Shown: in pieces, positions 15,460 through 25,854 of the stretch
How the letters are laid out: the number at the start of each line of letters is the position of its first letter
Numbering within the stretch: the first letter of the stretch is position 1
NCBI GenBank assembly: GCA_009694515.1
Contig: SHUV01000009.1
Coordinates: 1-32,777, forward strand
Length of the DNA: 32,777 nucleotides
Direction: 5' to 3'
Source of the DNA: Candidatus Planktophila sp.
GTDB lineage: Bacteria; Actinomycetota; Actinomycetes; Nanopelagicales; Nanopelagicaceae
Program-made: the position numbers and the translations under genes
Notes under the pieces: generated by a model
The model's database searches: none
What the model was told of the DNA's origin: nothing
The model's input: the letters and a program-made list of their open reading frames with translations, nothing else

Positions 15460-16865
15460 GTAGCACTCTCTATAGCTTGGTAGGTCTCGCTGCCGGTGTG
15501 GCATTTATCTTGGCTCTTAAAGGACTTTCACATCCAAAGACTGCCCGCCGCGGTAACTTAATTGGTGCCGCGGGAGCCACAGTTGCGACTCTCTCAGTCT
15601 TCCTCTACGTCACACCAAGCGGTGAAGGCTCAGAGACGCACTCTCTGCCAATTCATAACTTAGGTTGGATCTTGGGTGCAATCGCAGTGGGTCTAATTAT
15701 TGGAGTACCTGCAGCTCGCAAAGTTGAGATGACACAGATGCCACAGCTTGTCGCACTCTTTAATGGTGTGGGTGGTGGCGCTGCAGCACTTGTTGCAATC
15801 GTGGAGTACTTAAATCTTGGCGATAGCGCAACGACAGCTGAAGTAATCTTCACCGTCTTTACCGTTGTAGTTGGCTGCGTATCTTTCAGCGGTTCCATCA
15901 TTACATTTATGAAGTTGCAAGAACTCATGACTACGCGCCCAGTGGTATTTCCTGGCGGTAGATTTGTTATTGCTGCCACGCTCGCTGCAGTACTTGGGGT
16001 CAGCGTCTGGGTTGTGATTGCCCTTGGAACAACTCCACTACTCGTTCTTGCGGTGATCTCACTACTCTTTGGTGTGCTCTTTGTACTCCCAGTGGGTGGT
16101 GCAGATGTACCTATCGTGATCTCACTGCTCAACGCATTCACAGGTCTGACAGTTGCAGCAAGTGGTTATGTGCTCTCATCAACACTTTTGATTATTGCTG
16201 GAACTCTTGTCGGTGCTTCAGGAACAATCCTGACTCGCTTGATGGCAGAGGCGATGGGACGCTCACTCTTTGGAACTCTCTTCGGTGCATTTACTGCAAA
16301 ACCACAAGCAGCAACTGGCACAGCAGAAGAACGTCCGGTGCGCTCAGGATCTCCTGATGACGTTGCAATTCTTCTTAATTATGCGCGACGTGTAGTTATC
16401 GTTCCTGGCTTCGGACTTGCCGTTGCTCAGGCACAACACACAGTGCGCGAACTTGCCGACCTCATGCTTTCAAAAGGTATTGATGTTGCATATGGAATTC
16501 ACCCGGTAGCTGGTCGTATGCCAGGACATATGAACGTACTTCTTGCTGAAGCAAATGTTCCTTATGATCAATTGGCTGAAATGGATGAAGTCAATCCAAC
16601 ATTTGGTCAGACAGATGTCGCCATTGTTATTGGAGCAAATGATGTTGTGAATCCTGCAGCGCAAACAACCCCAGGTTGCCCAATCTATGGAATGCCTATC
16701 TTGGAAGTGAGCAACGCTGCCAACATCATCTTCTTGAAGCGCTCAATGCGCCCAGGATTTGCGGGCATCGAAAATGAACTTCTCTATGACCCAAAGACAA
16801 TGCTTCTCTTCGGTGACGCCAAAGCATCGCTGACTAAAGTTGTCTCAGCACTCAAAGCGCTATAA
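15456..16865 (+). CDS. pntB: NAD(P) transhydrogenase subunit beta
   Basis: A 469-residue protein. The N-terminal 270 residues hold about nine membrane spans of the proton channel. The C-terminal domain dIII binds NADP(H), beginning VVIVPGFGLAVAQAQHTVRELAD and containing YGIHPVAGRMPGHMNVLLAEANVPY and IVIGANDVVNPAA. It starts at GTG overlapping the pntAB stop as GTGA, with AAGGGAG upstream. The complex supplies NADPH, which fits the need of the mycothiol/thioredoxin systems and biosynthesis. Proton pumping by the actinorhodopsin near the right edge could energise it; that link is inference. Confidence 0.96.
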   Translation: MSSTLYSLVGLAAGVAFILALKGLSHPKTARRGNLIGAAGATVATLSVFLYVTPSGEGSETHSLPIHNLGWILGAIAVGLIIGVPAARKVEMTQMPQLVALFNGVGGGAAALVAIVEYLNLGDSATTAEVIFTVFTVVVGCVSFSGSIITFMKLQELMTTRPVVFPGGRFVIAATLAAVLGVSVWVVIALGTTPLLVLAVISLLFGVLFVLPVGGADVPIVISLLNAFTGLTVAASGYVLSSTLLIIAGTLVGASGTILTRLMAEAMGRSLFGTLFGAFTAKPQAATGTAEERPVRSGSPDDVAILLNYARRVVIVPGFGLAVAQAQHTVRELADLMLSKGIDVAYGIHPVAGRMPGHMNVLLAEANVPYDQLAEMDEVNPTFGQTDVAIVIGANDVVNPAAQTTPGCPIYGMPILEVSNAANIIFLKRSMRPGFAGIENELLYDPKTMLLFGDAKASLTKVVSALKAL

Positions 16866-16868
16866 AAA

Positions 16869-17897
16869 CTAGCCTTCTTGTAGGTCAGTTGGTGCGTTGT
16901 GCACATCCAGAATCTTGGTGCGGTTCACAGGACGCTTGGCATCGTCCTTGTAGATCGCAGGAATTGAGCCCAATAGGCCCTTCTGAAAATCTTCAAAGGC
17001 TTGCAGAACTTCGCTCTTTGTATTCATGACAAAGGGCCCCATCCATGCAACAGGTTCCTTAATCGGTTGCCCGCCAAGAATGAAGAGCTCCAAGTTTGGA
17101 GAACGCGACTCTTGTTGGTTTGCAGCGCGAACAACAATGCAATCACCTTCTCCGAAGACGGTGAGTTGACCCATTGAAATCGGACGCTGTTCATCTCCAA
17201 CAAATCCCTGACCTGACATTGAGTAAACAAGTGCGTTGTAATCCTTGCGCCAAGGAAGTCTAAGTTCAGCACCTGGTGCAACGGTTGCGTGAATGAGAGT
17301 AATCGGAGTCTTGGTTGATCCTGGCCCAACGTGACCATCGAGTTCACCGGCAATAATTCGAATAAGTGATCCACCATCAGTTGATGTCAGAAGTGCAACA
17401 TCTTTTGCTCGCACATCTTGATATGCAGGAGGTGACCACTTCTTCACAGCAGGAAGATTTACCCAGAGTTGGAAGCCGTGAAATAGACCGCCAGAGACCA
17501 CTAAATGTTCTGGGGGAGTTTCGATGTGAAGAATTCCACCACCAGCTGTCATCCATTGTGTGTCGCCATCTGTAATCGATCCGCCACCACCATTGGAATC
17601 TTTATGATCAAAGATGCCATCAATAATGTATGTGACAGTTTCAAAACCACGGTGTGGATGCCACGGAGTACCTTTCGGTTCACCTGGTGCGTATTCAACT
17701 TCACCCATTTGATCTAAATGAATGAAAGGATCTAACTCCGCAAGATCAACACCGGCAAATGCACGTCGAACCGGAAAACCCTCGCCTTCAAATCCTTGCG
17801 GAGCAGTTGTAATGCTCTTGATGCCTCGCGCACGCAAATGCGATGCATCGCTGATGCGAGGAAGAATTGTTATATCGCTAACGGTTACTGCTGGCAT
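16869..17897 (-). CDS. Pirin family protein
   Basis: A 342-residue bicupin protein. The N-terminal cupin carries the metal-binding HPHRGFETVTY motif and a later HIE within GGGILHIETPPEH. Pirin relatives include quercetinase-like dioxygenases and regulators; the substrate here is not known. The ATG at 17897 with AAGGGAG at 17903-17909 was chosen over a TTG at 17939 that lies inside the promoter. A promoter (TTGCAG, 17-nt spacer, TACATT) and a perfect palindrome overlapping it lie upstream, so the gene is probably repressed by a palindrome-binding regulator. It is convergent with pntB at a 3-nt gap. Confidence 0.88.
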   Translation of the reverse strand: MPAVTVSDITILPRISDASHLRARGIKSITTAPQGFEGEGFPVRRAFAGVDLAELDPFIHLDQMGEVEYAPGEPKGTPWHPHRGFETVTYIIDGIFDHKDSNGGGGSITDGDTQWMTAGGGILHIETPPEHLVVSGGLFHGFQLWVNLPAVKKWSPPAYQDVRAKDVALLTSTDGGSLIRIIAGELDGHVGPGSTKTPITLIHATVAPGAELRLPWRKDYNALVYSMSGQGFVGDEQRPISMGQLTVFGEGDCIVVRAANQQESRSPNLELFILGGQPIKEPVAWMGPFVMNTKSEVLQAFEDFQKGLLGSIPAIYKDDAKRPVNRTKILDVHNAPTDLQEG

Positions 17898-17920
17898 TGG
17901 GGCTCCCTTGTGATGAGGCA

Positions 17921-17949
17921 AATGTAGTTGAACTTTCAACTACCTGCAA
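17921..17949 (-). promoter_or_regulatory. Pirin promoter with a perfect palindromic operator
   Basis: On the minus strand: TTGCAG (17944-17949) as -35, 17-nt spacer, TACATT (17921-17926) as -10. Positions 17924-17943 form a perfect inverted repeat, GTAGTTGAA-CT-TTCAACTAC on the plus strand, filling the spacer and half of the -10. The layout is that of a repressor site, of the kind bound by MarR- or HxlR-type dimers; the regulator is not in this window. Confidence 0.7.
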
Positions 17950-18017
17950 CTTGGCAATTCTTTTTGTGGCGTGGATGCTTAAGCCAGAGCGAAAATCGAT
18001 GAGCCCCGCAAGCGGTC

Positions 18018-18023
18018 TAGAAT
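18018..18023 (+). promoter_or_regulatory. -10 element of leaderless trhO promoter
   Basis: TAGAAT ends immediately before the ATG at 18024 and 6 nt before the GTG at 18030, so transcription would begin at the GTG and the ATG would not be transcribed. Confidence 0.5.
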
Positions 18024-18029
18024 ATGGTC

Positions 18030-18953
18030 GTGAATAAGCACGCGCCGAAACTCAATAAAGTGGTTCTGTATTACGGCTTCACCCCTGTTGCAGATCCCGA
18101 GGCGTTGCTTCTCTGGCAGAAACAACTCTGCGAGTCTTTAAATCTCAAGGGTCGCATCTTGATTTCTCCACACGGGATCAACGGAACTGTTGGCGGTGAG
18201 ATGGCCGATGTGAAGAAATATGTTCACGAGACACGGGGTTATCAAGGTTTCAAAAATATCGCTTTCAAATGGTCAGATGGAACCGGAAATGAATTTTCAC
18301 GACTTCGGGTTGTAGTCAAAGATGAACTTGTTCCATTCGGAAACCCTGACGAAATTAAAGTCGATGAAAATGGCGTTATCGGGGGAGGAATTCACCTTCG
18401 CCCGGAGCAGGTAGAAGAGCTTGTCAAAGAGCGTGGGGATGACGTTATCTTCTTCGATGGACGAAATACTTACGAGGCTAGAATTGGAAAGTTTAAAAAT
18501 GCAGTAGTTCCTGATGTCGAATCTTCCCGCGACTTCGTAAAAGAAATCGAAAGTGGAAAGTACGATCATTTAAAGGATAAGCCGGTTGTTACTTACTGTA
18601 CTGGTGGCATCCGATGCGAAATTCTCTCTGTTGTCATGAAAAACCGGGGATTTAACGAGGTCTACCAAATAGCTGGTGGCATAGTTAAATATGGAGAACG
18701 CTTCGGCGATGACGCCAACTGGGAAGGCTCGCTCTATATCTTCGATGATCGCATCTCTATGGATTTTTCAACGAAGACAAAAGTTATCGGCGTGTGCGAT
18801 AAGTGCAAAGCCCCCACCAAGGATTTTCGTAATTGCAACACCGCTTCTTGTCACCAATTAACCCTGCTCTGCGATAACTGTGCAGCACTGCCATCTAATT
18901 TAAGTTGCACCCACAACCAGAGTCGTCATCGCGATTCTGAATTGATTGGCTAA
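18030..18953 (+). CDS. trhO: tRNA uridine-34 hydroxylase TrhO (rhodanese-fold, YceA family)
   Basis: A 307-residue protein when started at GTG. The N-terminal acylphosphatase-like domain includes LYYGFTPVADPEAL and GRILISPHGINGTVGG. The central rhodanese domain carries the catalytic Cys190 in YCTGGIRCEILS. A cysteine-rich C-terminal domain (CDKCKAP, CNTASCH, CDNC) probably binds zinc. In Escherichia coli and Bacillus, TrhO makes 5-hydroxyuridine at the wobble position of certain tRNAs using oxygen. The start at GTG 18030 follows from the -10 spacing; ATG 18024 adds two residues. Confidence 0.92.
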   Translation: MNKHAPKLNKVVLYYGFTPVADPEALLLWQKQLCESLNLKGRILISPHGINGTVGGEMADVKKYVHETRGYQGFKNIAFKWSDGTGNEFSRLRVVVKDELVPFGNPDEIKVDENGVIGGGIHLRPEQVEELVKERGDDVIFFDGRNTYEARIGKFKNAVVPDVESSRDFVKEIESGKYDHLKDKPVVTYCTGGIRCEILSVVMKNRGFNEVYQIAGGIVKYGERFGDDANWEGSLYIFDDRISMDFSTKTKVIGVCDKCKAPTKDFRNCNTASCHQLTLLCDNCAALPSNLSCTHNQSRHRDSELIG

Positions 18954-18993
18954 CACTTCAAGCGTTTGTCCCCTGATTAACTTACCTCTGCCA

Positions 18994-18999
18994 TAAGAT
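18994..18999 (+). promoter_or_regulatory. -10 element of leaderless GNAT-operon promoter
   Basis: TAAGAT, 6 nt before the ATG at 19006. It would head the five-gene unit that runs to 22535. Confidence 0.55.
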
Positions 19000-19005
19000 T
19001 GAGTA

Positions 19006-19572
19006 ATGATTTGGTGGCCGGGGCAGATTCCAACTCTTTCGCATGGACTGATTACCCTTCGTCCAAGCACTGAGGAAGATGTTGATGCGATTTTTAACGC
19101 CTGCCAGGACCCGCTCATTCCAGCATTTACGACAGTGCCTTCGAACTACACGATTGATCATGCAATCGAATTTGTGCGCAATGTCCCTTTTGCCTTTGCA
19201 GAACGCCGTGAAATGTTATTTGTTATTGATTATGGAAATGGTGCTGATAAGAAATTTGCTGGAGAGATTTCACTTCATTCGGTCAATATTCGAAACCACA
19301 CCGCTGAAATTGGTTACTGGATTGATTCCGATCAGCGCAGTAAAGGAATAGGCACTACCGCCACACAAATGATTACCGAACTTGGATTAAGTGAAATTGG
19401 ATTCAAGCGTATTGAGGCACTCGTTGATGTTGATAACCACGCATCCCAGAAATTATTAATCAGTGCAGGCTATGAAAAAGAAGGAATCATGCGCAAGAAA
19501 GTCACCCGCGAGGATCGCGGGCAGATAGATATGGCACTCTTTGCAGCAACTGATTCAACATGGGAGAGGTAG
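19006..19572 (+). CDS. GNAT-family N-acetyltransferase (RimJ/RimL type)
   Basis: A 188-residue GNAT protein. HGLITLRPSTEEDVDAIFNACQD is the usual N-terminus of the RimJ/RimL group; DQRSKGIGTTATQMI is the acetyl-CoA pyrophosphate loop (Q/R-x2-G-x-G); and LVDVDNHASQKLLISAGYEKEGIMR is the conserved end. Substrate is unknown; ribosomal protein N-termini, small amines and antibiotics are all possible. It is the first gene of a tight operon with a 2-nt gap to the next gene. Confidence 0.85.
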   Translation: MIWWPGQIPTLSHGLITLRPSTEEDVDAIFNACQDPLIPAFTTVPSNYTIDHAIEFVRNVPFAFAERREMLFVIDYGNGADKKFAGEISLHSVNIRNHTAEIGYWIDSDQRSKGIGTTATQMITELGLSEIGFKRIEALVDVDNHASQKLLISAGYEKEGIMRKKVTREDRGQIDMALFAATDSTWER

Positions 19573-19574
19573 AT

Positions 19575-19892
19575 ATGGAATCACTTGCCCTGCTTGTCTC
19601 TGTCTTAATTTCTATAGTTTTATTCAGTGCACCTATTTCAATTCTCCTCTCAAGCCGAATAGCGCAATCGCTGACTAGCAATCTGGTGGCAAAGATTCTG
19701 CGTCGAGCTTTGATGGCCTTTGTCAGCGCTTTAGGTTCAGCTTTGTCTCTGTTTTTCATCATCAGCCCACTTCCTTTGTTGCTAAAGATAATTTCTCTAG
19801 CAGCTCTACTGGCAAACATCTGGTCGGTCGACCGTGAATATGGTGGGCGATTGATGATCCGCTTTAAATCTATTTTTAGAAAATCTGCATGA
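19575..19892 (+). CDS. Small membrane protein of unknown function
   Basis: A 105-residue hydrophobic protein with three likely membrane segments near residues 3-28, 42-65 and 67-85 and a basic C-terminus ([14 protein letters not shown]). No family is recognised. The ATG at 19575, preceded by GAGAGG, is preferred over an in-frame ATG at 19560 inside the GNAT gene. Its 3' end overlaps the GH18 gene at ATGA, so it is probably co-translated with that secreted protein. Confidence 0.65.
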   Translation: MESLALLVSVLISIVLFSAPISILLSSRIAQSLTSNLVAKILRRALMAFVSALGSALSLFFIISPLPLLLKIISLAALLANIWSVDREYGGRLMIRFKSIFRKSA

Positions 19893-21661
19893 AGAAGTTT
19901 TCACGCATTGGTTTAACATTTACTCTTCTATTTTCACTCTTGACCCATACTCTTTTCTTACCTGTTACACACGCTGAAGAAAATGTACCGCGCAAGATTC
20001 TTACCGGGTGGATCCCTTATTACTCAATGAAAACAGCGCTTCCAGATGTGCTCAACAATGTAGATCTCATTAAAGAGGTGATGCCCTTCTGGTACACACT
20101 TAAATACAACGGGAAGACTAAGGCCCCCGAAATTACCGACCTTTACGCACCGGCAAATCCAAGTGTCCCGATTTCGGTGCCCCTGACCGCACTTCGCAAT
20201 GCCAATCTTCAGATTATTCCTACGATTACCGATGGAACCAGTGAAGGTGTTCTCGCAGGATTACTTAAGAGTCCGACATCACGCACGCAAGTTGTCACTG
20301 CAATTATTAATCTAGTTCGTACAAATAACTATGACGGCATTGATATTGATTTTGAAGGATTCGCATTTGTTGATGGAAATACAACCTGGAAAGCAACGGC
20401 CCCGTTATGGATCGCATTTATCAAGGAATTAAGCCTTGCACTCCGTGCTGAAGAGAAACTGCTCTCAGTTTCAACTCCTTATGTGTTAAACCCTGCAGAT
20501 AAGCAGAAAGGTTATTACGTATACGCCTGGGCTGCGATCGCGGATTCAATCGACAAATTGCGCATCATGACATACGACTACTCGGTAGCAAAAGTTGGTC
20601 CGCTTGGACCAATTACGTGGGCTGAACGAACAGTGCAATATGCCATCTCAATCATGCCTGCATCGAAGGTATTTGTGGGCGTTCCTGGCTATGGGCGAGA
20701 CTGGGTAACGGCTGTTTCGGGAGTGTGTCCAGCAAACGTTGCTAATTCAGTAAAGGTCGGAGCGAAAGCTGCAACATTTGTGATGCGTGATGCACAATCA
20801 CTTGCAGCTACTTATAGTGCAACACCAATCTATGACGAGCAGTTTGGTGAGGTCACTTTTACTTATCAAAAGGTTTATAACGGAACCACGGCCGGCGGGC
20901 TCGCAACAACCTGCACAGCATCGCGCACAGCGTGGTATCAAGACAATCGCAGTTGGGCACTTCGAGCCGCACTTGTTACCAAATACCGCATAGGTGGAAT
21001 AACAGCGTGGACATTTGGCATGGAAGAGCCACTTGCAATGGAAGCTATTCGAACAGTTGCAAAATCAATCGCTCCAGATCAAGTCAACGTTGTGACATCA
21101 GTTGACAAGAGTGAGATGAGCTATGGAACGCCATTCACAGTTTCGGGGCAATTGAGCATCAAAGATAAGTCGCCTATTGCAAATCTTGCTGTCCGAGTCG
21201 AAGGAAAATCTGTGGGTGAAAGCACTTGGCGCACCTTGGCAAATGCAATCACAAACGCCGAAGGCAACTTTGAAAAGTCATTGATTCTCGGCAAATCAAC
21301 CACATTACGTGTTTATTCAGATGCAACGTGGGATAGGAGTGAAGGTCTTTCAGTTGAGATCCCAATCACCATCAGCAGACTGATGAATCTCAGCGCACCG
21401 ACGAGTGCTAAGTCTGGAACACAATTCCAGATTATTGGCAATGTGCTTCCTCGCAGCGCTGATGCCATGGTGGCCCTCGAGAAACTAACCGGGAAAGAGT
21501 GGCAATCTATTACTGAAACTGTACTCACTGATGCTCAAGGGAACTTTGTCATCACGGTCGCACCACAAAATCGAGGCGTGTATACCTTACGAACCACTGT
21601 GAGCGAAGATGCAAACTGGGCTGCCTTAACAAGTCAAACATTTAATATCATTATCCGGTGA
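19889..21661 (+). CDS. Secreted glycoside hydrolase family 18 protein with two C-terminal Ig-like domains
   Basis: A 590-residue protein. Residues 1-29 are a signal peptide (KKFSR, hydrophobic core, THA before EE). Residues 35-395 form a GH18 barrel: [11 protein letters not shown] gives the DxxDxDxE motif at 149-156 with the catalytic Glu156, and LRIMTYDYS and [10 protein letters not shown] are the later conserved strands. It resembles spore-cortex/YaaH-like peptidoglycan or chitin hydrolases. Residues about 405-490 and 495-590 are two beta-sandwich domains of similar plan (PFTVSGQL and QFQIIGNV). No membrane anchor or sorting signal follows. It is coupled by ATGA to the upstream gene and by TGATG to clpS. 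Confidence 0.88.
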   Translation: MKKFSRIGLTFTLLFSLLTHTLFLPVTHAEENVPRKILTGWIPYYSMKTALPDVLNNVDLIKEVMPFWYTLKYNGKTKAPEITDLYAPANPSVPISVPLTALRNANLQIIPTITDGTSEGVLAGLLKSPTSRTQVVTAIINLVRTNNYDGIDIDFEGFAFVDGNTTWKATAPLWIAFIKELSLALRAEEKLLSVSTPYVLNPADKQKGYYVYAWAAIADSIDKLRIMTYDYSVAKVGPLGPITWAERTVQYAISIMPASKVFVGVPGYGRDWVTAVSGVCPANVANSVKVGAKAATFVMRDAQSLAATYSATPIYDEQFGEVTFTYQKVYNGTTAGGLATTCTASRTAWYQDNRSWALRAALVTKYRIGGITAWTFGMEEPLAMEAIRTVAKSIAPDQVNVVTSVDKSEMSYGTPFTVSGQLSIKDKSPIANLAVRVEGKSVGESTWRTLANAITNAEGNFEKSLILGKSTTLRVYSDATWDRSEGLSVEIPITISRLMNLSAPTSAKSGTQFQIIGNVLPRSADAMVALEKLTGKEWQSITETVLTDAQGNFVITVAPQNRGVYTLRTTVSEDANWAALTSQTFNIIIR

Positions 21662-21954
21662 TGGTGAAAACGGCAGATAAGGTCGAGGAAGAGATGCGGG
21701 CAATCTTTTCTACTGATACGCCATGGGTCACCATTGTTTGGGATGACCCAGTTAATTTGCAGACCTATGTCACCTATGTGTTTATGGGACTTTTCAACTA
21801 TTCCAAAGCTCGCGCCACTGAGTTGATGCTGCAAGTTCATAATGAGGGCAAAGCTATTGTTTCCACAGGAAGTCGGGAAGAGATGGAACATGATGTCGCG
21901 CGCCTACATGAATATGGTTTGTGGGCCACATTGCAACGTGGTGATCAGCTGTGA
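21661..21954 (+). CDS. clpS: ATP-dependent Clp protease adaptor ClpS
   Basis: A 97-residue adaptor. [22 protein letters not shown] is the N-degron binding half, and [28 protein letters not shown] is the C-terminal part; the His of VHNEGKAIV is conserved. It delivers N-end-rule substrates to the ClpC/ClpP machine (ClpC in Actinobacteria). The ATG at 21661 overlaps the GH18 stop; the GTG at 21658 is an alternative that adds one residue. Confidence 0.94.
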   Translation: MVKTADKVEEEMRAIFSTDTPWVTIVWDDPVNLQTYVTYVFMGLFNYSKARATELMLQVHNEGKAIVSTGSREEMEHDVARLHEYGLWATLQRGDQL

Positions 21955-22535
21955 CCTCTACAGATGGTTTTAAGCGCCACGGGGATCATTCATATGTTGC
22001 ACAATTTGCTGACAGTGAGAAAGAAGTGCTGCTCAACTTGTGTGAACAAATAATTGAACTTCTATCAGAGCGTACAGACCATGGAAATGATGATCCACTG
22101 GCTGCGATGGTTGGAATTACATCCCACGATTCTCCACCCGAAGATGACGTGCTGCACCGCTTGTTGCCTAATGCATACGCTGATTCTGTCGATTCATCTG
22201 AATTTCGCAGATATACCGAATCAACTCTTCGCGCGAAGAAGCAGGCACATGCGGTTGTGATGCGCATACACTTAAAATCATCAGAGGATGGCACGGTTGA
22301 TCTAGATCACGACAATGCCAATGCCTGGCTTGGCGCGATAAACGATATTCGCTTGGCGTTGGGTGTGCGGCTTAAGGTGGAGAGTAATTCTAACGAACAT
22401 CTTGAAATACTCGCACCCGATGATCCGCTTCGAGGTGTCTATGCTGTCTACACCTGGCTAGGTTGGTTACAAGAAAGCCTTCTCTCAGCCCTGATTGATG
22501 ATGCAGATTCGAAATCACAACCTGAGAATTCTTAA
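21951..22535 (+). CDS. DUF2017 family protein
   Basis: A 194-residue member of the actinobacterial DUF2017 family, which almost always follows clpS. Conserved features are the [20 protein letters not shown] helix, [38 protein letters not shown] and the C-terminal [16 protein letters not shown]. Function is unknown. It begins at GTG overlapping the clpS stop as GTGA. Constant linkage with clpS suggests a part in proteolysis control; this is inference. Confidence 0.87.
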   Translation: MTSTDGFKRHGDHSYVAQFADSEKEVLLNLCEQIIELLSERTDHGNDDPLAAMVGITSHDSPPEDDVLHRLLPNAYADSVDSSEFRRYTESTLRAKKQAHAVVMRIHLKSSEDGTVDLDHDNANAWLGAINDIRLALGVRLKVESNSNEHLEILAPDDPLRGVYAVYTWLGWLQESLLSALIDDADSKSQPENS

Positions 22536-22547
22536 GATGACTTCTTG

Positions 22548-22553
22548 TAAGAT
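22548..22553 (+). promoter_or_regulatory. -10 element of leaderless mec promoter
   Basis: TAAGAT, 6 nt before the ATG at 22560, in the 24-nt gap after the DUF2017 gene. Confidence 0.55.
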
Positions 22554-22559
22554 ACACGC

Positions 22560-22976
22560 ATGACTCTAGAAATCTCTCGCACATTAGTCGATGCGATTCT
22601 TGAACAATCACGCGTTGAATATCCAGATGAATGCTGTGGTGTGATCTTGGGGGCAATAGGGTCAGATAAAGCTCTTCGGCATAAGCCAATGATTAATGCA
22701 GCGCACTCACCTACTTTTTATGAATTTGATCCGAAAGATCTATTGGCACTTTACCGCGAGGTTGATGACAATGATGAAGAGATTGTTGTTATCTATCATT
22801 CGCATACAGAGACTGAGGCTTACCCATCTCGAACGGATATCGCCTACGCCGGCGAACCGGGTGCACACTACGTCTTGGTTTCTACCCGCAAAGAGATTGC
22901 AACAACTCCAGAATTTCGTTCATTTCGCATCATTGATGGGCTAGTGACCGAAGAGCCGGTCACCATTCTCGAGTAG
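22560..22976 (+). CDS. mec: JAMM/Mec-type metalloprotease, CysO-cysteine peptidase
   Basis: A 138-residue Mov34/MPN (M67) peptidase. The zinc site is H80-x-H82-x7-S90-x2-D93 in YHSHTETEAYPSRTD, with Glu24 in PDECCGVILG. In mycobacteria, Mec+ cleaves cysteine from the CysO-cysteine adduct formed by CysM. The next two genes are cysO and cysM, which supports this role over a generic ubiquitin-like peptidase. Confidence 0.93.
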   Translation: MTLEISRTLVDAILEQSRVEYPDECCGVILGAIGSDKALRHKPMINAAHSPTFYEFDPKDLLALYREVDDNDEEIVVIYHSHTETEAYPSRTDIAYAGEPGAHYVLVSTRKEIATTPEFRSFRIIDGLVTEEPVTILE

Positions 22977-23010
22977 GAATTCTCGATTAGAGATAGCGCC
23001 GATTTTTCGA

Positions 23011-23016
23011 CATAAT
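23011..23016 (+). promoter_or_regulatory. -10 element of leaderless cysO promoter
   Basis: CATAAT, 6 nt before the ATG at 23023. It implies that cysO-cysM can be transcribed separately from mec. Confidence 0.5.
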
Positions 23017-23022
23017 TACGCC

Positions 23023-24248
<1,226 letters not shown>

Positions 24249-24262
24249 TCCATTCTCGCGGT

Positions 24263-24268
24263 TAGACT
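24263..24268 (+). promoter_or_regulatory. -10 element of leaderless murI promoter
   Basis: TAGACT, 6 nt before the ATG at 24275. Confidence 0.5.
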
Positions 24269-24274
24269 CAGCCC

Positions 24275-25072
24275 ATGAATTCTGCGCCAATCGGTATCTT
24301 CGATTCAGGTGTTGGCGGTTTAACTGTTGCTAGAGCAATTCTTGATCAATTACCCAGTGAATCAACTGTATATATAGGTGACACAGCGCGCGGACCATAT
24401 GGCCCCAGGCCCCTGGCAGAAGTTCGCGACTTCGCTCTTGAAACTCTCGATTTTCTCGTGGGACAGGGAGTCAAAGCGCTCGTTATCGCATGCAACACCG
24501 CAAGTGCTGCCATGTTGCGCGATGCAAGAGAGCGATATTCGATACCAGTTATTGAAGTGATTCAACCCGCAGTCCGTCGCGCCGTTGCTGCAACACGATC
24601 GGGTCGAGTCGGCGTCATTGGAACTCGAGCAACAATTGAATCAAGTGCTTATCTCGATTCCTTTGCTGCTGCTCCGCAATTAACAATCGAATCCATTGCT
24701 TGCCCGCTCTTTGTAGAGTTTGTAGAGCGCGGTGAAACCTCTGGCGAGGCAATCATCAAAGTTGCGCGTGAGTATCTCAAGCCGATGATTGATGCCGATG
24801 TCGACACATTAGTCTTAGGTTGCACTCACTACCCACTTCTTACCGGTGTTATTTCATATGTTATGGGTAACGATGTTTCCCTGGTTTCAAGTGCTGAAGA
24901 AACTGCAAAGGATCTATACCGAGTATTGGTTGAGAATGATTTGCTTCGAGAAGGTACTGTGAGTGCATCTACTCACAAGTTCTTGGCTACCGGGGATGCA
25001 CAAGCATTTGAATCACTTGCACGACGCTTCTTAGGACCTGAAGTTGGTTCGGTGCAGCACCAAGATTTGTGA
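24275..25072 (+). CDS. murI: Glutamate racemase
   Basis: A 265-residue enzyme making D-glutamate for peptidoglycan. [13 protein letters not shown] is the N-terminal substrate loop. The two catalytic cysteines are C73 (IACNTAS) and C183 (LGCTHYPLL). Asp10 and [12 protein letters not shown] are conserved. Length and motifs are normal. It lies between cysM and rph, as in many Actinobacteria; the rhomboid gene often found before murI and the metallo-hydrolase gene often found after it in mycobacteria are both absent. Confidence 0.96.
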   Translation: MNSAPIGIFDSGVGGLTVARAILDQLPSESTVYIGDTARGPYGPRPLAEVRDFALETLDFLVGQGVKALVIACNTASAAMLRDARERYSIPVIEVIQPAVRRAVAATRSGRVGVIGTRATIESSAYLDSFAAAPQLTIESIACPLFVEFVERGETSGEAIIKVAREYLKPMIDADVDTLVLGCTHYPLLTGVISYVMGNDVSLVSSAEETAKDLYRVLVENDLLREGTVSASTHKFLATGDAQAFESLARRFLGPEVGSVQHQDL

Positions 25073-25128
25073 GCAATAAACTTTAATTCTAGCTTTATCC
25101 GCAGAACTAATAGAGAACGAGGAATGTA

Positions 25129-25854
25129 ATGGCACGCAACGATGGACGCACCGTAGATCAACTCCGCGATATCAAGATAACTCGTGGCTGGTTGGATCAC
25201 GCCGAAGGTTCAGTACTTGTTGAATTCGGAAAGACTCGCGTGCTCTGCGTAGCATCTTTCACCCCGGGTGTTCCTCGCTGGCTAAAAGATTCAGGTAATG
25301 GATGGGTAACCTCTGAATATGCAATGCTGCCTAGAGCCACTCATACGCGCTCTGATCGTGAGAGCGTGAAAGGAAAGCTGGGCGGTCGCACCCAAGAGAT
25401 TTCGCGCCTGGTCGGCCGCTCATTACGTGGGATTGTTGATATGAAAGAGCTTGGCGAAAACACAATCGTTATCGATTGCGATGTGCTGCAAGCAGATGGC
25501 GGAACTCGCACAGCTGCAATCACTGGTGCATATGTTGCACTAGCGGATGCAATTGCATGGGCGCAAAAAGAAGGTCATATAAAGGCAGGTGCAAAACCAC
25601 TTACAGACTCAGTCGCTGCGGTCAGCGTAGGAATTGTTGGTGGAGTTCCGATGCTTGATATCTGTTATGAAGAAGATGTGCGGGCAGAGACAGATATGAA
25701 CGTTGTATGCGCTGGTGATGGAAGATTTATCGAAGTCCAAGGAACTGCAGAAGGGGCACCATTTGATCGTGCACTTCTTGATTCGCTAATGAATCTTGCT
25801 GTCGCTGGATGCGCTGAACTTACCAACTTGCAGAAACAAGCACTCGCTCGCTAA
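25129..25854 (+). CDS. rph: Ribonuclease PH
   Basis: A 241-residue phosphorolytic 3'-5' exoribonuclease that trims tRNA 3' ends. [21 protein letters not shown] is the family N-terminus; [46 protein letters not shown] (phosphate site) and [17 protein letters not shown] are conserved. The ATG follows a CGAGGA ribosome site by five bases. Two in-frame stops are absent and length is normal. Confidence 0.96.
   Translation: MARNDGRTVDQLRDIKITRGWLDHAEGSVLVEFGKTRVLCVASFTPGVPRWLKDSGNGWVTSEYAMLPRATHTRSDRESVKGKLGGRTQEISRLVGRSLRGIVDMKELGENTIVIDCDVLQADGGTRTAAITGAYVALADAIAWAQKEGHIKAGAKPLTDSVAAVSVGIVGGVPMLDICYEEDVRAETDMNVVCAGDGRFIEVQGTAEGAPFDRALLDSLMNLAVAGCAELTNLQKQALAR

Noticed and set aside
18951-18975. 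Short imperfect hairpin after trhO as a terminator
   Set aside because: The stem is about six pairs with a wobble pair, and no T run follows.
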